64,000 nt of DNA from Gemmatimonadota bacterium (GCA_026387935.1 JAPLKU010000013.1:124001-188000); one strand, 5' to 3'. Counted from the stretch's first letter, positions 23,210 through 33,170 are shown. Made by a program: numbers and translations. The notes: generated by a model not told the origin, from the letters alone.

Positions 23210-23809
23210 ATGACGTCGAGTCCACACGCACGGCGCTCGCTTAGCGCGGTACTCCTTGCTCTTGGCGCGACCCTGTCCATATCGGCGTGTGCGAGTGGTA
23301 GCGCCAGCACGGCGACGACCTCGACCGACGCCAGTGTCGCCCCGTCGCCGCAGCAGATCACGATGGCCTCAGGGCAGAACGTACGGTTCAACACGACCTC
23401 AACGACGATCGCCGTCTCCGAAATAATTCCGGTTGGCGCTGATTCGGCGTACAACTTGCTGCTTAAGGTGTTCGCCGATCTGCAGATCCCGACGACGAAT
23501 CTCGACTCGCGTCAACGGATGGCCGGTAACTCGCTCTTCAAGGTGCGGCGTCGCCTCGGCGGTGTGACACTCTCGAAGTACGTGGACTGTGGCAACAAGG
23601 ATGGTGGGTCCAACGCTGAGACGTACGATCTCGTGCTGACGATCAACAGTGCCGTTGGTGGCTCTGGACCGGCCGCGTCGACGATCTCGACGCGGGTGGA
23701 TGGCGTCGCGACTCATCCAGTTTTTTCGACCCAAACGACCTGTTCGACGACCGGTGAACTCGAAAAACGAATTGCGTTGGCAGTCAAAACGAAGGCAGGG
23801 CGTAGCTAA
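23210..23809 (+). CDS. Hypothetical lipoprotein
   Basis: 199 residues. Start ATG after a clear GGAGG (about 23200). Signal peptide with lipobox at about residues 22-25 (ATLSISAC), then a Ser/Thr/Ala-rich linker and a compact domain (SEIIPVGADSAYNLLLKVF, NSLFKVRRRLGGVTLSKYVDCG) with two more cysteines. No family recognised with confidence. Followed by a good terminator, so this is the last gene of its transcript. Confidence 0.78.
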   Translation: MTSSPHARRSLSAVLLALGATLSISACASGSASTATTSTDASVAPSPQQITMASGQNVRFNTTSTTIAVSEIIPVGADSAYNLLLKVFADLQIPTTNLDSRQRMAGNSLFKVRRRLGGVTLSKYVDCGNKDGGSNAETYDLVLTINSAVGGSGPAASTISTRVDGVATHPVFSTQTTCSTTGELEKRIALAVKTKAGRS

Positions 23810-23848
23810 GCCGCTGAACTGCAACGAGTTATTTCGGACTGACGGGCT

Positions 23849-23884
23849 GAAGGGCCGAGAGACGTTTCCCGGCCCTTCGCTGTT
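23849..23884 (+). terminator. Intrinsic terminator
   Basis: Perfect 9-bp stem gaagggccg (23849-23857) / cggcccttc (23870-23878) with a 12-base loop, followed by GCTGTTT. Separates the lipoprotein gene from the ribosomal operon promoter. Confidence 0.75.
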
Positions 23885-23938
23885 TCAAGCCGCCATGATG
23901 TCGAATGCTCCGGGATGCGTACACGTCAGTACGGCCAC

Positions 23939-23967
23939 TTGTGTCAAGGCCTGCCCCCCGCTATCAT
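23939..23967 (+). promoter_or_regulatory. Sigma70-like promoter of the alpha ribosomal operon
   Basis: TTGTGT (23939-23944), exactly 17 bases, TATCAT (23962-23967). Predicted start near 23974 gives a leader of about 53 nt before rpmJ, containing a short cccc/gggg hairpin at about 23979-23991 and an AGGGGA ribosome site. Confidence 0.65.
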
Positions 23968-24026
23968 CCATGACTGGCCCCAAACCGGGGTCTGACAACG
24001 TTTTGCCCGTTTGAGGGGACTCTCGA

Positions 24027-24143
24027 GTGAAAGTTCGCACCAGCGTGAAAGCGATCTGTGAGCACTGCAAGGTGGTAACCCGCCGCGGTGTGGTTCGGAT
24101 CATCTGTTCGCGCAATCCCAAGCACAAGCAGCGGCAGGGCTAA
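24027..24143 (+). CDS. rpmJ: 50S ribosomal protein L36
   Basis: 38 residues from GTG ([17 protein letters not shown], ending [10 protein letters not shown]). The zinc-binding C-x2-C ... C ... H form is intact. GAGGGGAC lies just upstream. First gene of the alpha operon; infA, which often precedes it, is absent. Confidence 0.96.
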   Translation: MKVRTSVKAICEHCKVVTRRGVVRIICSRNPKHKQRQG

Positions 24144-24148
24144 CCGAC

Positions 24149-24526
24149 ATGGCACGAATCGCTGGCGTCGACCTTCCGCGCGAAAAGCGGGTTGAGATCG
24201 GCCTGACCTACATCTACGGCATCGGCCGCGTCATCGCGCGCCGAATTCTTGAAGCGTCGGGCGTCAGCCCGGATCAGCGCATCAAGGACCTTACGGACGC
24301 TGACGTCAACAAGCTCCGTCAGGAAATCGAAAAAAACACTCGCGTCGAGGGTGCGCTCCGGACTGAGATCGCCATGAACATCAAGCGACTCATGGACATC
24401 GGATCGTATCGCGGCACGCGCCATCGCAAGAACTTGCCGGTCCGCGGTCAGCGCACTCACACCAATGCCCGCACTAAGAAGGGTCCGCGCCGCGCGATCG
24501 CCGGCAAGAAGAAGGTGACCAAGTAA
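24149..24526 (+). CDS. rpsM: 30S ribosomal protein S13
   Basis: 125 residues, normal length. Head protein of the small subunit that contacts P-site tRNA and forms the B1 bridges. Begins [19 protein letters not shown], with the helix-hairpin-helix [14 protein letters not shown] and the conserved tail [19 protein letters not shown]. Its stop shares one base with the rpsK start. Confidence 0.98.
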   Translation: MARIAGVDLPREKRVEIGLTYIYGIGRVIARRILEASGVSPDQRIKDLTDADVNKLRQEIEKNTRVEGALRTEIAMNIKRLMDIGSYRGTRHRKNLPVRGQRTHTNARTKKGPRRAIAGKKKVTK

Positions 24527-24903
24527 TGGCTATCGGTAAGAAGACCAAGCGCGTGATCGAGGCGGAAGGCGTCGCCCACGTGAGCGCCACTTTCAATAAC
24601 ACGACCATCACGATTACTGACACGCACGGCAACGCCGTGTCGTGGGGGTCATCGGGCAAGGCGGGCTTCAAGGGCTCCAAGAAGTCCACGCCATTCGCCG
24701 CCACCGTCGCCGCGGAACAGTGCGCGCGCGAGGCGATGACGCTCGGTGTGCGTCGTGTTCACGTTCAGGTACAGGGCCCGGGTTCGGGCCGTGAGAGCGC
24801 GATTCAAGCGCTCGCCGCTGCCGGCCTCGTCGTGAAGTCCATCAAGGACGTCACGCCGATTCCGCACAACGGTTGCCGTCCACCGAAGCGCCGGAGGGTC
24901 TAA
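24526..24903 (+). CDS. rpsK: 30S ribosomal protein S11
   Basis: 125 residues. Platform protein near the Shine-Dalgarno helix. Typical blocks [34 protein letters not shown] and the C-terminal [21 protein letters not shown] overlaps the rpsM stop by one base. Confidence 0.98.
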   Translation: MAIGKKTKRVIEAEGVAHVSATFNNTTITITDTHGNAVSWGSSGKAGFKGSKKSTPFAATVAAEQCAREAMTLGVRRVHVQVQGPGSGRESAIQALAAAGLVVKSIKDVTPIPHNGCRPPKRRRV

Positions 24904-24906
24904 GCC

Positions 24907-25539
24907 ATGCGGTACACCGGACCCGCCTGCCGTCAGTGCCGTCGCGAAGGCACGAAGCTGTTCCTGAAGGGCACCAAGTGCTTCACCGAGAAGTGCCCCG
25001 TTGAGCGTCGCCCGTATGCGCCTGGTCAGCATGGCCAGAGCACGGCGCGTCGCCGCAAGGTGTCGGAGTACGCCAAGCAGCTGCGCGAGAAGCAGAAGAT
25101 CAAGCGCATCTATGGCCTCACCGAACGTCAGTTCCGAAACACGTTCCAGAAAGTCCGGTCGCTGCCGGGCGTGACGGGTCACAACCTGCTCGCCGCACTC
25201 GAAAGCCGCCTGGACAACATGATCTACCGGATGGGTTTTGCGGCGAGCCGCCGCGCGGCCCGCCAGCTCATTCGTCACCGCCACATCGAAGTGAACGGCA
25301 AGACGGTGGACGTCGCGAGCTTCGTGGTTGAGCCGGGCCAGGCCGTGCGGATGCGCGAAGCGTCGCGCACCAACGTGGCCGTACTCGCCTCGATGGAGCA
25401 GTCGTCGCGTGGCGCCGCTGCTACGTGGTTTGCTGTGGACAAGGACTCCTTCACCGGTCGTATGCTCGAGCGCCCGGCCCGCACGGCGATTCCGATTGCC
25501 GCGCAGGAGCAGTTGGTCGTCGAGTTGTACTCGAAGTAA
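24907..25539 (+). CDS. rpsD: 30S ribosomal protein S4
   Basis: 210 residues. Primary 16S rRNA binder. The N-terminus has four cysteines (CRQCRREG ... CFTEKCP), the zinc-binding form. The S4 RNA-binding domain starts near SRLDNMIYRMGFAASRRAARQ and includes RQLIRHRHIEVNGK. In proteobacteria S4 represses this operon; here a structured 130-base gap follows the gene. Confidence 0.98.
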   Translation: MRYTGPACRQCRREGTKLFLKGTKCFTEKCPVERRPYAPGQHGQSTARRRKVSEYAKQLREKQKIKRIYGLTERQFRNTFQKVRSLPGVTGHNLLAALESRLDNMIYRMGFAASRRAARQLIRHRHIEVNGKTVDVASFVVEPGQAVRMREASRTNVAVLASMEQSSRGAAATWFAVDKDSFTGRMLERPARTAIPIAAQEQLVVELYSK

Positions 25540-25560
25540 ACGCAGTCAGTACCGCTTTAT

Positions 25561-25650
25561 CAGGCAACGGTCGGATCCCTGACATTCCGACGGGCCTGCC
25601 GCGCGTCAGGGGCGGGGCAGGGCGTAGGCGCCGCGCAAGCGGCGTCTGAC
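25561..25650 (+). promoter_or_regulatory. Structured spacer upstream of rpoA
   Basis: Within the 130-base rpsD-rpoA gap: a compound stem (caggc 25561-25565 with gcctg 25594-25598; gtcgg 25570-25574 with ccgac 25587-25591), then an 8-bp stem ggcgccgc/gcggcgtc (25627-25646, one G-U) closed by a GCAA tetraloop, with a possible outer gtcag/ctgac pair. No T-run follows. Candidate protein-binding or attenuation element; function inferred only. Confidence 0.5.
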
Positions 25651-25669
25651 CAACACCAGGATTCATCTA

Positions 25670-26728
25670 ATGGCACAAGCAATTGATCTGCGCGGCCTTG
25701 TTCGGCCCGCGCTCGTTGAAGCAACCAAGCGGGACGAAAACCCGAATGTCGCCGAGTTCCGGCTCCAGCCACTGGAGCGGGGATTTGGGCACACGCTGGG
25801 CAACGCGATGCGGCGTATGCTGCTCTCGTCGCTGCGCGGCTCGGCAGTGTGGGGGTTCCGCATCGATGGCGTGCTCCATGAGCACCAGACCATCCAGGGC
25901 GTCGTCGAAGACGTCCACCAGATCATCGGCAACCTCAAGACGCTGACGCTGCATCTGGATGATGATGTCGAGGAGACCATCCTCCGCATCAGCATCACCA
26001 AGGGAGGCGCCGTCACGGCGGCCGCCGTTGAGAATCAGAAGGGCGTGCGTGTGGTCAACCCGAAGCACCATCTCTTCACGCTGCATGACGACCGTGAACT
26101 GTCGGTTGAGCTGTACGTGAACAAGGGCCGTGGCTACGTCGAGGCGGATTCGCATCCGTCTGACCGGTCGCTGCCGGTTGACCTCGTTCGCATTGACTCG
26201 CTCTATTCGCCGGTTCGCCGCGTGAATTTCTCGGTCAGCGAAACGCGAGTCGGCCAGCGCACGGACTACGATCGCCTGGCCCTCACGGTCGAGACGAATG
26301 GCACGGTGACGCCGGAAGAGGCCGTCAGCTATGCCGCGGCGCTCGCGCAGACGCACTTCCAGTACTTCACCGGCTTCGGCACGCACACGGCCGCCGCGGT
26401 TGGCGACGCGACGTCCAACGCCGCTCGCCTCTCGCAGCTGCTGGCGATGTCGATCGACAGCCTCGAGCTCTCGGTCCGCTCGGTGAACTCTCTCAAGAAC
26501 TCGGCCGTGCGCACGCTGGGCGACCTGGTGCGGCTCACGGAACAGCAGATTCTCGAAGTCAAGAACTTCGGAAAGAAGTCGCTCCAGGAGATCGCAGATC
26601 TGCTTGAGCGTGAAGGACTGAATTTCGGCATGCGTTTCGAGGAAGTCGAAGACGGCATTCGTGTCACCGACTGGGGTACGCCTCCGAGCCGCGCCGCCGC
26701 CAACGCACCAGACGACGTCGAGGAATAG
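25670..26728 (+). CDS. rpoA: DNA-directed RNA polymerase subunit alpha
   Basis: 352 residues. N-terminal assembly domain (FRLQPLERGFGHTLGNAMRR, LLSSLRGSAVWGFRIDGV) and C-terminal domain with the helix-hairpin-helix that contacts UP elements and activators (LELSVRSVNSLKNSAVRTLG, then ILEVKNFGKKSLQEI). Separate from rpsD by a structured gap, which could let it be set apart from the ribosomal genes. About 20 residues longer than the E. coli protein. Confidence 0.98.
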   Translation: MAQAIDLRGLVRPALVEATKRDENPNVAEFRLQPLERGFGHTLGNAMRRMLLSSLRGSAVWGFRIDGVLHEHQTIQGVVEDVHQIIGNLKTLTLHLDDDVEETILRISITKGGAVTAAAVENQKGVRVVNPKHHLFTLHDDRELSVELYVNKGRGYVEADSHPSDRSLPVDLVRIDSLYSPVRRVNFSVSETRVGQRTDYDRLALTVETNGTVTPEEAVSYAAALAQTHFQYFTGFGTHTAAAVGDATSNAARLSQLLAMSIDSLELSVRSVNSLKNSAVRTLGDLVRLTEQQILEVKNFGKKSLQEIADLLEREGLNFGMRFEEVEDGIRVTDWGTPPSRAAANAPDDVEE

Positions 26729-26733
26729 GACAC

Positions 26734-27090
26734 ATGCGTCACCGTAAAGTCGGGCGCTCACTGCGCCGTACGAGCGAGCAGCGCCTGGCGCTGCTCCGCA
26801 ACCTTGCCACCTCGCTCATCGAGCAGGGCGCCATCCTGACGACGGAAGCGAAGGCGAAGGAACTGCGCCCGTTCGTCGAGAAACTGATCACCAAGGCGAG
26901 GACGGGCACGCTGCATGCGCGCCGCCTCGCCGGCATTCATATCCACAAGCGTGGCGCTGCCGACAAGCTCTTCCAGGAGATCGGCCCGAAGTTCGCGACG
27001 CGGAAAGGCGGATACACGCGCATCATCAAGACCGGTCACCGCAAGGGTGACGCGGCGGAAATGGCGCGCATCGAGCTCGTTGGGGAATAG
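26734..27090 (+). CDS. rplQ: 50S ribosomal protein L17
   Basis: 118 residues. Begins MRHRKVGRSLRRTSEQRLAL, with the conserved block KAKELRPFVEKLITKA and a basic C-terminal half (KGGYTRIIKTGHRKGDAA). Standard last gene of the alpha operon, 5 bases after rpoA. Confidence 0.98.
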   Translation: MRHRKVGRSLRRTSEQRLALLRNLATSLIEQGAILTTEAKAKELRPFVEKLITKARTGTLHARRLAGIHIHKRGAADKLFQEIGPKFATRKGGYTRIIKTGHRKGDAAEMARIELVGE

Positions 27091-27093
27091 GCA

Positions 27094-27330
27094 ATGGCTA
27101 TCGATCGTCATAAGTGCTATGTGTGTGACAAGGGCGTCACGTTCGGAAACGCCGTCTCGCACGCGAATAACAAAACGCGCCGTACCTGGAAGCCAAACCT
27201 TCAGGTCGCCCGCATCTTGATCAGCGGGAAGGTCACGCGAATCAAGGTCTGCACGCGTTGCCTCGCGGCCAATAAGATCCGTCGTGCGCCGCGCGGTGCG
27301 GCCGCTATCGCTACCGCCGCTGCGAAGTAA
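27094..27330 (+). CDS. rpmB: 50S ribosomal protein L28
   Basis: 78 residues. Conserved GNAVSHANNKTRRTWKPNLQ. Two Cys pairs (CYVC and CTRC) form the zinc-binding version. The Ala-rich C-terminal tail (about 10 residues) is longer than usual. It is 3 bases after rplQ; L28 is more often beside rpmG, so its place in the alpha operon is unusual. Terminator follows. Confidence 0.96.
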   Translation: MAIDRHKCYVCDKGVTFGNAVSHANNKTRRTWKPNLQVARILISGKVTRIKVCTRCLAANKIRRAPRGAAAIATAAAK

Positions 27331-27348
27331 ATGATGTTGCCGTGAAGG

Positions 27349-27377
27349 AAGGGAGCCCTTCGCGGGCTCCCTTTTTT
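27349..27377 (+). terminator. Strong intrinsic terminator of the ribosomal operon
   Basis: Stem aagggagccc (27349-27358) / gggctccctt (27364-27373), 5-base loop, ending in a run of six T. Textbook rho-independent terminator. Confidence 0.93.
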
Positions 27378-27394
27378 CGTATCATAGAGGACAT

Positions 27395-28369
27395 ATGCCC
27401 ACAGCGCTGATTACCGGGATCACCGGCCAGGATGGTTCCTACCTCGCGGAGTACCTGCTCGCGAAGGGATACCGCGTGGTCGGTATCGTACGTCGCAGCT
27501 CGACCACCCCGTATGATCGGATCGCGCACCTGATCGATCGCGTCGAGCTTGTCTCCGCCGATCTGCTGGACCAAACGTCGCTGATGGACGCGATCGAAGA
27601 CGCCAAGCCCGACGAGATCTATAACCTCGCCGCGCAGAGCTTCGTCGCCACCTCGTGGACGCAGCCCGTGCTCACCGGCGAGTTCACGGCCCTCGGCGTG
27701 ACGCGCCTCCTCGAGGCGATGAAGCGCGCGGCGCCAAAGGCGCGTTTCTACCAGGCGAGTTCCAGCGAACAGTTCGGCATGGTGCGCGAGACGCCGCAAA
27801 AGGAAACAACACCGTTCTACCCGCGTTCGCCCTATGGCGTCGCCAAGGTGTACGCGCACTGGATCACCGTGAACTATCGCGAGTCATTTGGGCTGCACGC
27901 CGTGAGCGGCATTCTCTTCAATCACGAAAGCCCGCGGCGCGGCTTGGAGTTCGTCACGCGCAAGGTGACCGACGCGGTCGCGCGCATCGCGCTTGGCATG
28001 ACCGACCATGTGGAGCTCGGGAACCTCGAGTCGCGCCGCGACTGGGGCTTTGCCGGCGACTATGTGGACGCCATGTGGCGCATGCTCCAACAGCCGACGC
28101 CCGACGACTATGTGATCGGTACCGGCAAGACGTGGACGGTGCGTGAACTTTGCGAAGAGGCGTTCTCGTACAAAGGGCTCGACTACAAAGCCCATGTCCG
28201 CCATTCGGCCAAGCACGTGCGTCCGGCCGAAGTGGACCTGCTCGTCGCCGACCCGTCCCGCGCCAAGACGGAACTTGGATGGGAGCCGAAGGTGGAGTTT
28301 CGTGAGCTCATCCGGATGATGGTGGACTCAGATGTGGCCGCGCACGTCAACACGCGAGCGGCGAAGTAA
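27395..28369 (+). CDS. gmd: GDP-mannose 4,6-dehydratase
   Basis: 324 residues. Makes GDP-4-keto-6-deoxymannose from GDP-mannose. Extended SDR with cofactor motif [15 protein letters not shown] (about residues 7-21), the family block [15 protein letters not shown], and active-site [10 protein letters not shown]. The ATG follows AGAGGACAT; a TATCAT box (27380-27385) sits just after the terminator. It feeds the reductase encoded immediately downstream. Confidence 0.96.
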   Translation: MPTALITGITGQDGSYLAEYLLAKGYRVVGIVRRSSTTPYDRIAHLIDRVELVSADLLDQTSLMDAIEDAKPDEIYNLAAQSFVATSWTQPVLTGEFTALGVTRLLEAMKRAAPKARFYQASSSEQFGMVRETPQKETTPFYPRSPYGVAKVYAHWITVNYRESFGLHAVSGILFNHESPRRGLEFVTRKVTDAVARIALGMTDHVELGNLESRRDWGFAGDYVDAMWRMLQQPTPDDYVIGTGKTWTVRELCEEAFSYKGLDYKAHVRHSAKHVRPAEVDLLVADPSRAKTELGWEPKVEFRELIRMMVDSDVAAHVNTRAAK

Positions 28370-29338
28370 GTGGCCGATCGCCGGGCTCTCGTCACCGGCG
28401 CCGGTGGGTTTGTGGGGCAGTGGTTGTGCCGCGAACTTGTGCGCCACGGCTGGCAAGTCAACGGATCGTCGCTGACCGGCGCTCCGGGGCCGGGTGTCCT
28501 CTCGCCCGAGGATCATGCCGCCGTTCGCTGGCGTCGCGACGACCTCTTGCACGCGGAATCCGTGCGCGACGCCATTGACGATTCCGAGCCCGATGCCGTC
28601 TTCCACTTGGCCGGAGTGTCGTTCATTCCTGCAGCCGGTCGCGATCCGGCGCTCGCACTGGACACGAACGTTGGCATTGCCGTTCGCCTGCTCGATGTGC
28701 TCGAAGAACGACGTATTGCCGGCACGCTGGACCCGGCGGTGCTCATCGTCGGCAGCGGCGAGCAGTACGGGCGCCATGACGCGAGCGCGCTCCCCCTTCC
28801 GGAGGAAGCGGACTGCCGCCCCGTGACGCCGTATGCGGCCAGCAAGATGGCGCAGGAGATGTTCGCACTCGCGGCATTCCGCCGGTCTGGTGTGCGGGTG
28901 GTGTGCACGCGGTCGTTCAATCACAGTGGGCGCGGCCAGTCTCCGGACTTCGTGATTCCCGGGCTCGTACAGCGTGTCGTGGCGGCGGCACGTGCCGGGG
29001 AACGATCCACGACTATCGGGAACACGTCCGTGGCGCGCGATTTCCTGCATGTCGAAGACGTCGTGCGCGCGTATGTCGCCCTGGCGAGCGACGGTCTGCC
29101 GGGTGAGGTCTACAACGTGTGCAGCGGCACGGCGGTAACCATCGGCGAGATCGCCAGCCAAGTGGCCGCGATCGTCGGCGCCACGATTGAGTTTCTTCCC
29201 AATGCGAATCTCCAACGCGCGGTGGATCTCCCCGTGCTGGCCGGACGAAACCAGCGGTTGCGCGATGACACGGACTGGGCGCCGCGCCACACGGTCAACG
29301 ACATCATCAGGGATGTCGTCGCCGCCGAAATGGGCTGA
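28370..29338 (+). CDS. rmd: GDP-6-deoxy-4-keto-mannose reductase (RMD type)
   Basis: 322 residues. SDR epimerase/dehydratase family: VTGAGGFVGQWLCREL at the N-terminus, catalytic VTPYAASKMAQE, and SFNHSGRGQSPDFVIPGL, a block typical of RMD enzymes. Together with Gmd it should yield GDP-D-rhamnose; GDP-fucose synthase is less likely because that enzyme's sequence differs. GTG start directly after the gmd stop. Confidence 0.88.
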   Translation: MADRRALVTGAGGFVGQWLCRELVRHGWQVNGSSLTGAPGPGVLSPEDHAAVRWRRDDLLHAESVRDAIDDSEPDAVFHLAGVSFIPAAGRDPALALDTNVGIAVRLLDVLEERRIAGTLDPAVLIVGSGEQYGRHDASALPLPEEADCRPVTPYAASKMAQEMFALAAFRRSGVRVVCTRSFNHSGRGQSPDFVIPGLVQRVVAAARAGERSTTIGNTSVARDFLHVEDVVRAYVALASDGLPGEVYNVCSGTAVTIGEIASQVAAIVGATIEFLPNANLQRAVDLPVLAGRNQRLRDDTDWAPRHTVNDIIRDVVAAEMG

Positions 29339-29346
29339 CCCGCCGT

Positions 29347-29352
29347 TAACTT
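29347..29352 (+). promoter_or_regulatory. -10-like TAACTT directly before carB (leaderless candidate)
   Basis: TAACTT ends 6 bases before the carB ATG, and there is no Shine-Dalgarno in between. Transcription would begin at or next to the A of the start codon. The -35 region is not consensus. Confidence 0.4.
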
Positions 29353-29358
29353 TGATCC

Positions 29359-32300
29359 ATGCCGCGTCGTAACGATATCCACAGAATTCTGCTGATCGGT
29401 TCCGGGCCCATCATCATCGGGCAGGGCGCCGAGTTTGACTATTCCGGGACGCAGGCCGCCAAGGCGCTTCGCGAAGAAGGCTACGAAGTCATTCTCGTCA
29501 ACTCCAATCCGGCGACGATCATGACCGATCCCGAAGTCGCGGATCGGACGTACATCGAACCCGTCACAGCGGAGTTTGTCGAGAAGATCATCATTCGCGA
29601 GAAGCCTGACGCGTTGCTCGCCACCATGGGCGGCCAGACGGCGCTGAACGTGGCGATGGATCTGTTCAACAGTGGCGTGCTCAAGAAGCACAATGTCGAG
29701 CTGATTGGCGCCAACGCGCGCGCGATTGCCGTCGCCGAGGACCGAAAGCTTTTTGGCGAAGCGATGGTGAAGATCGGCCTCAAGTGCCCGGAAGGGAAAA
29801 TCGCGACGACGTGGGACGAGGCGCTCGACATCGCGAACTTCACCGGATTTCCGGCGATCATCCGCCCGGCGTTCACGCTTGGCGGTTCGGGCGGTGGTGT
29901 CGCGTACAACCGCGAAGAGTACGAGGCCATCGTCAAGCGCGGCCTCGCCGAATCGCCGATTTCGCAGGTGCTCATTGAGCGGTCGCTGCTGGGATGGAAG
30001 GAGTTTGAGCTCGAAGTGATGCGCGACTGTGAGGATAACGTCGTCATCGTCTGCTCCATCGAAAATCTCGACCCGATGGGTGTTCACACCGGAGACTCGA
30101 TTACGGTGGCGCCCGCAATGACGCTCACCGACCGCGAATATCAGGTGATGCGGGACGCGTCGATCAAGGTCATTCGTGAGATCGGCGTGGATGCGGGCGG
30201 CTGCAACATCCAGTTCGCGATCAATCCGGCGAATGGCGACATGGTGGTCATTGAGATGAACCCGCGCGTGTCACGCTCATCGGCGCTGGCGTCGAAAGCG
30301 ACGGGTTTTCCCATCGCCCGGATCAGTGCGAAGCTCGCCGTCGGGTATCGTCTCGACGAAATCCCGAACGACATTACGAAGATGACGCCGTCCTGCTTCG
30401 AGCCGGTGCTCGACTACGTCGTCGTGAAATGCCCGCGCTTTGCTTTCGAGAAGTTCCCGGGCGCGAGTCCGGTGCTGACGACGCAGATGAAGTCGGTCGG
30501 CGAGTCCATGGCGATCGGACGCACCTTCAAGGAAGCGTTGCAGAAGGGACTTCGTGCGCTGGAAAATGGACGGACCGGCTGGGTGGTCAGCGAGCGTCCT
30601 CAGGACGACCGCGTCGCGGACGATTCGCTCGACGCCGTCAAGGCCGCCCTTGGGTCGCCGACGCCGGAGCGCATCTTCCAGGTGAAGCGCGCGATGCTCC
30701 TCGGGATGTCCGACGCGGAACTCTTCGAGCGCACCTGGATTGATCCCTGGTTCCTGGCGCAGATGCGCGAGCTGGTCGAAGCAGAACAGGAATACGCCGC
30801 CCTCCCGGCGGTGGACGCCGAAGTGACACTGGCCATGAAGCGCCTCGGCTTCGCCGACGTCCAGCTTGGTACGCTCCGCGGCGAAACAGAGAAGGTGGTG
30901 CGCGACCGTCGCTGGAAAATGGGCATTCGTCCGGTCTACAAGATGGTGGACACCTGCGCCGGCGAGTTTCCGTCAAACACGCCCTACCTCTACTCGACGT
31001 ACGACGAAGAATCAGAGTCGCCGCGGTCTGGGAAGAAATCCGTCGTCATTCTCGGTAGCGGTCCCAACCGAATCGGGCAGGGCGTCGAGTTCGACTACTG
31101 CTGCGTGCGCGCCGCGATGGCGCTGCGCGAGCAGGGATACGAGACGATCATGGTCAACTCGAATCCCGAGACCGTCTCCACCGACTACGACACCAGTGAC
31201 AAGCTCTATTTCGAGCCGCTCACGCTCGAGCACGTGCTCGAGATCGTGCACCGCGAGCAGCCAGTTGGTGTCATTGTGCAGCTTGGTGGCCAGACGCCGC
31301 TCAAGCTCACGCGTCCGCTCGAAGCCGAAGGCGTGCATATCCTCGGCACGAGTCCGGACTCGATTGATATCGCGGAAGATCGGCGCCGATTCGACAAGAT
31401 GGCCCGCGAACTGCACGTCGCGCAGCCGCCGAACGGTACGGCGACGAGCGTGGACGGCGCCGTTGAAGTGGCGACGCGTATTGGCTATCCGGTGCTGGTG
31501 CGGCCGAGTTATGTGCTGGGCGGCCGCGCGATGGAGATCGTGTACGATGAGCCGTCACTCCGGGAGTATTTCACGCGTGCCGTGCGCGTGTCGGAGGACC
31601 GCCCCGTGCTTATTGATTGCTTCCTCGAGGATGCGATCGAAACCGACGTGGATGCCATCAGCGACGGGACGCAGGTGGTCATTGGTGGCGTGATGCAGCA
31701 CATCGAGCAGGCGGGCATTCACTCCGGCGACTCGGCGTGCGTGCTGCCGCCATTTCTGATTTCCGAGCAGGCCCTGCGCACCATGCGCGCGCATACCGTG
31801 TCGTTCGCGAAGGCGCTGAAGGTCGTCGGCTTGATCAACGTGCAGTACGCCGTGAAAGACGACACGGTGTACGTGATCGAGGTCAATCCTCGCGCCAGCC
31901 GTACGATTCCGTTCGTGTCGAAGACCATCGGTGTGCCGCTCGCCTCGTTCGCCGCCCGAGTCATGCTGGGCGAGACCCTCGCGTCCGTGGGATTCACGAA
32001 GGAGATCGTCGCGCCGTACGTGGCCGTGAAAGAAGCCGTGTTTCCGTTTGCAAAGTTCCGCGAGTTCGATCCCATCCTCGGTCCGGAGATGCGCTCGACC
32101 GGCGAAGTGATGGGCGTGGCTGATACGTTTGGCCCGGCGTTCGCGAAGGCGCAGCTTTCCGCGGGCAATGGACTTCCACTCGGTGGCACGATCTTCGTGA
32201 CGGTCAACGACCATGACAAACCCGCACTGCTCCCGATCGCCAGACGGTTCCACGCGCTCAACTTCAAGTTGGTCGCCACCGGCGGCACCGCGCGGTACCT

Positions 32301-32586
32301 TCGGGAACATGGGGTGCCCAGTGATGTCGTGCAAAAGGTCAGTGAGGCGCGACCGAATGCGGTTGACCTCATCAAGAATGACGGGGTCCAGCTCTTGATC
32401 AACACGCCGCTCGGGATGCGGGCGCTTCGCGACGACGAGACGCTTCGCCAGTCGGCGATTTCCCGAAAAGTACCGTATACGACGACGCTTGCCGCGGCCG
32501 GGGCGGCGTGCGATGCCATTGAAGCGATGCAGTCCAGCTCGATGGGCGTGAAATCCATCCAGGAGTGGCAGAAGGAGATCGTGTGA
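29359..32586 (+). CDS. carB: Carbamoyl-phosphate synthase large subunit
   Basis: 1075 residues, full length. Two homologous ATP-grasp halves, each opening with the [17 protein letters not shown] / [17 protein letters not shown] motif (residues about 15 and 567), oligomerisation segment between, and a C-terminal MGS-like regulatory domain ([19 protein letters not shown]). Makes carbamoyl phosphate for arginine and pyrimidines; carA is not in the window. Its last codons overlap the first codons of wbpD, linking it to sugar-nucleotide genes. Confidence 0.98.
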   Translation: MPRRNDIHRILLIGSGPIIIGQGAEFDYSGTQAAKALREEGYEVILVNSNPATIMTDPEVADRTYIEPVTAEFVEKIIIREKPDALLATMGGQTALNVAMDLFNSGVLKKHNVELIGANARAIAVAEDRKLFGEAMVKIGLKCPEGKIATTWDEALDIANFTGFPAIIRPAFTLGGSGGGVAYNREEYEAIVKRGLAESPISQVLIERSLLGWKEFELEVMRDCEDNVVIVCSIENLDPMGVHTGDSITVAPAMTLTDREYQVMRDASIKVIREIGVDAGGCNIQFAINPANGDMVVIEMNPRVSRSSALASKATGFPIARISAKLAVGYRLDEIPNDITKMTPSCFEPVLDYVVVKCPRFAFEKFPGASPVLTTQMKSVGESMAIGRTFKEALQKGLRALENGRTGWVVSERPQDDRVADDSLDAVKAALGSPTPERIFQVKRAMLLGMSDAELFERTWIDPWFLAQMRELVEAEQEYAALPAVDAEVTLAMKRLGFADVQLGTLRGETEKVVRDRRWKMGIRPVYKMVDTCAGEFPSNTPYLYSTYDEESESPRSGKKSVVILGSGPNRIGQGVEFDYCCVRAAMALREQGYETIMVNSNPETVSTDYDTSDKLYFEPLTLEHVLEIVHREQPVGVIVQLGGQTPLKLTRPLEAEGVHILGTSPDSIDIAEDRRRFDKMARELHVAQPPNGTATSVDGAVEVATRIGYPVLVRPSYVLGGRAMEIVYDEPSLREYFTRAVRVSEDRPVLIDCFLEDAIETDVDAISDGTQVVIGGVMQHIEQAGIHSGDSACVLPPFLISEQALRTMRAHTVSFAKALKVVGLINVQYAVKDDTVYVIEVNPRASRTIPFVSKTIGVPLASFAARVMLGETLASVGFTKEIVAPYVAVKEAVFPFAKFREFDPILGPEMRSTGEVMGVADTFGPAFAKAQLSAGNGLPLGGTIFVTVNDHDKPALLPIARRFHALNFKLVATGGTARYLREHGVPSDVVQKVSEARPNAVDLIKNDGVQLLINTPLGMRALRDDETLRQSAISRKVPYTTTLAAAGAACDAIEAMQSSSMGVKSIQEWQKEIV

Positions 32587-33170
32587 CCAAGCCGCCGTTT
32601 GTGCACGAGAGTGCCTATGTGGATGAGGGTGCCGTGATCGGCGCCGACACCAAGGTGTGGCATTTCTGCCACGTAATGCCGGGGGCGGTGATCGGCGCAG
32701 GTTGTTCGCTCGGCCAGAATGTCGTGGTCATGGGCGGCACCAAGATCGGCAACAACGTGAAGATTCAGAACAATGTCTCGGTCTACGAAGGAGTGGAGCT
32801 CGAGGACGACGTGTTCTGCGGACCGTCGATGGTGTTCACGAACGTCGTCAACCCGCGGAGCCATGTGCCGCGGAAGAGCGAATACAAAAAAACGCTGGTG
32901 AAGCGGGGGTCGAGCATCGGCGCGAACGCGACGATTGTGTGTGGCATCACGCTCGGTGAATACGCCTTTATTGGCGCCGGCGCGGTGGTCACGCGGGATG
33001 TGCCTGCCCATGCGCTGATGACCGGTGTTCCGGCCAAGCGGACGGGCTGGATGTGCGAGTGCGGCGTGAAGCTCGAGGAGGGAATCCTCGACATCGCGTG
33101 CGGCGCGTGCGGAAAAACATATGCGCGCAAGAGTCAGTCGATCGCCCGCATCAACGAGGAGGGCGCGTGA
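32583..33170 (+). CDS. wbpD: UDP-2-acetamido-3-amino-2,3-dideoxyglucuronate N-acetyltransferase (WbpD-like)
   Basis: 195 residues. Left-handed beta-helix acyltransferase: hexapeptide repeats from [18 protein letters not shown] through [17 protein letters not shown], and the family block [19 protein letters not shown]. Acetylates the 3-amino group of the UDP-sugar acid made by WbpA, WbpB and WbpE. A C-terminal CECGVKL ... CGACGK zinc-ribbon-like pair of CxC/CxxC motifs extends the normal fold. GTG start at 32583 overlaps the carB stop. Confidence 0.9.
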   Translation: MTKPPFVHESAYVDEGAVIGADTKVWHFCHVMPGAVIGAGCSLGQNVVVMGGTKIGNNVKIQNNVSVYEGVELEDDVFCGPSMVFTNVVNPRSHVPRKSEYKKTLVKRGSSIGANATIVCGITLGEYAFIGAGAVVTRDVPAHALMTGVPAKRTGWMCECGVKLEEGILDIACGACGKTYARKSQSIARINEEGA

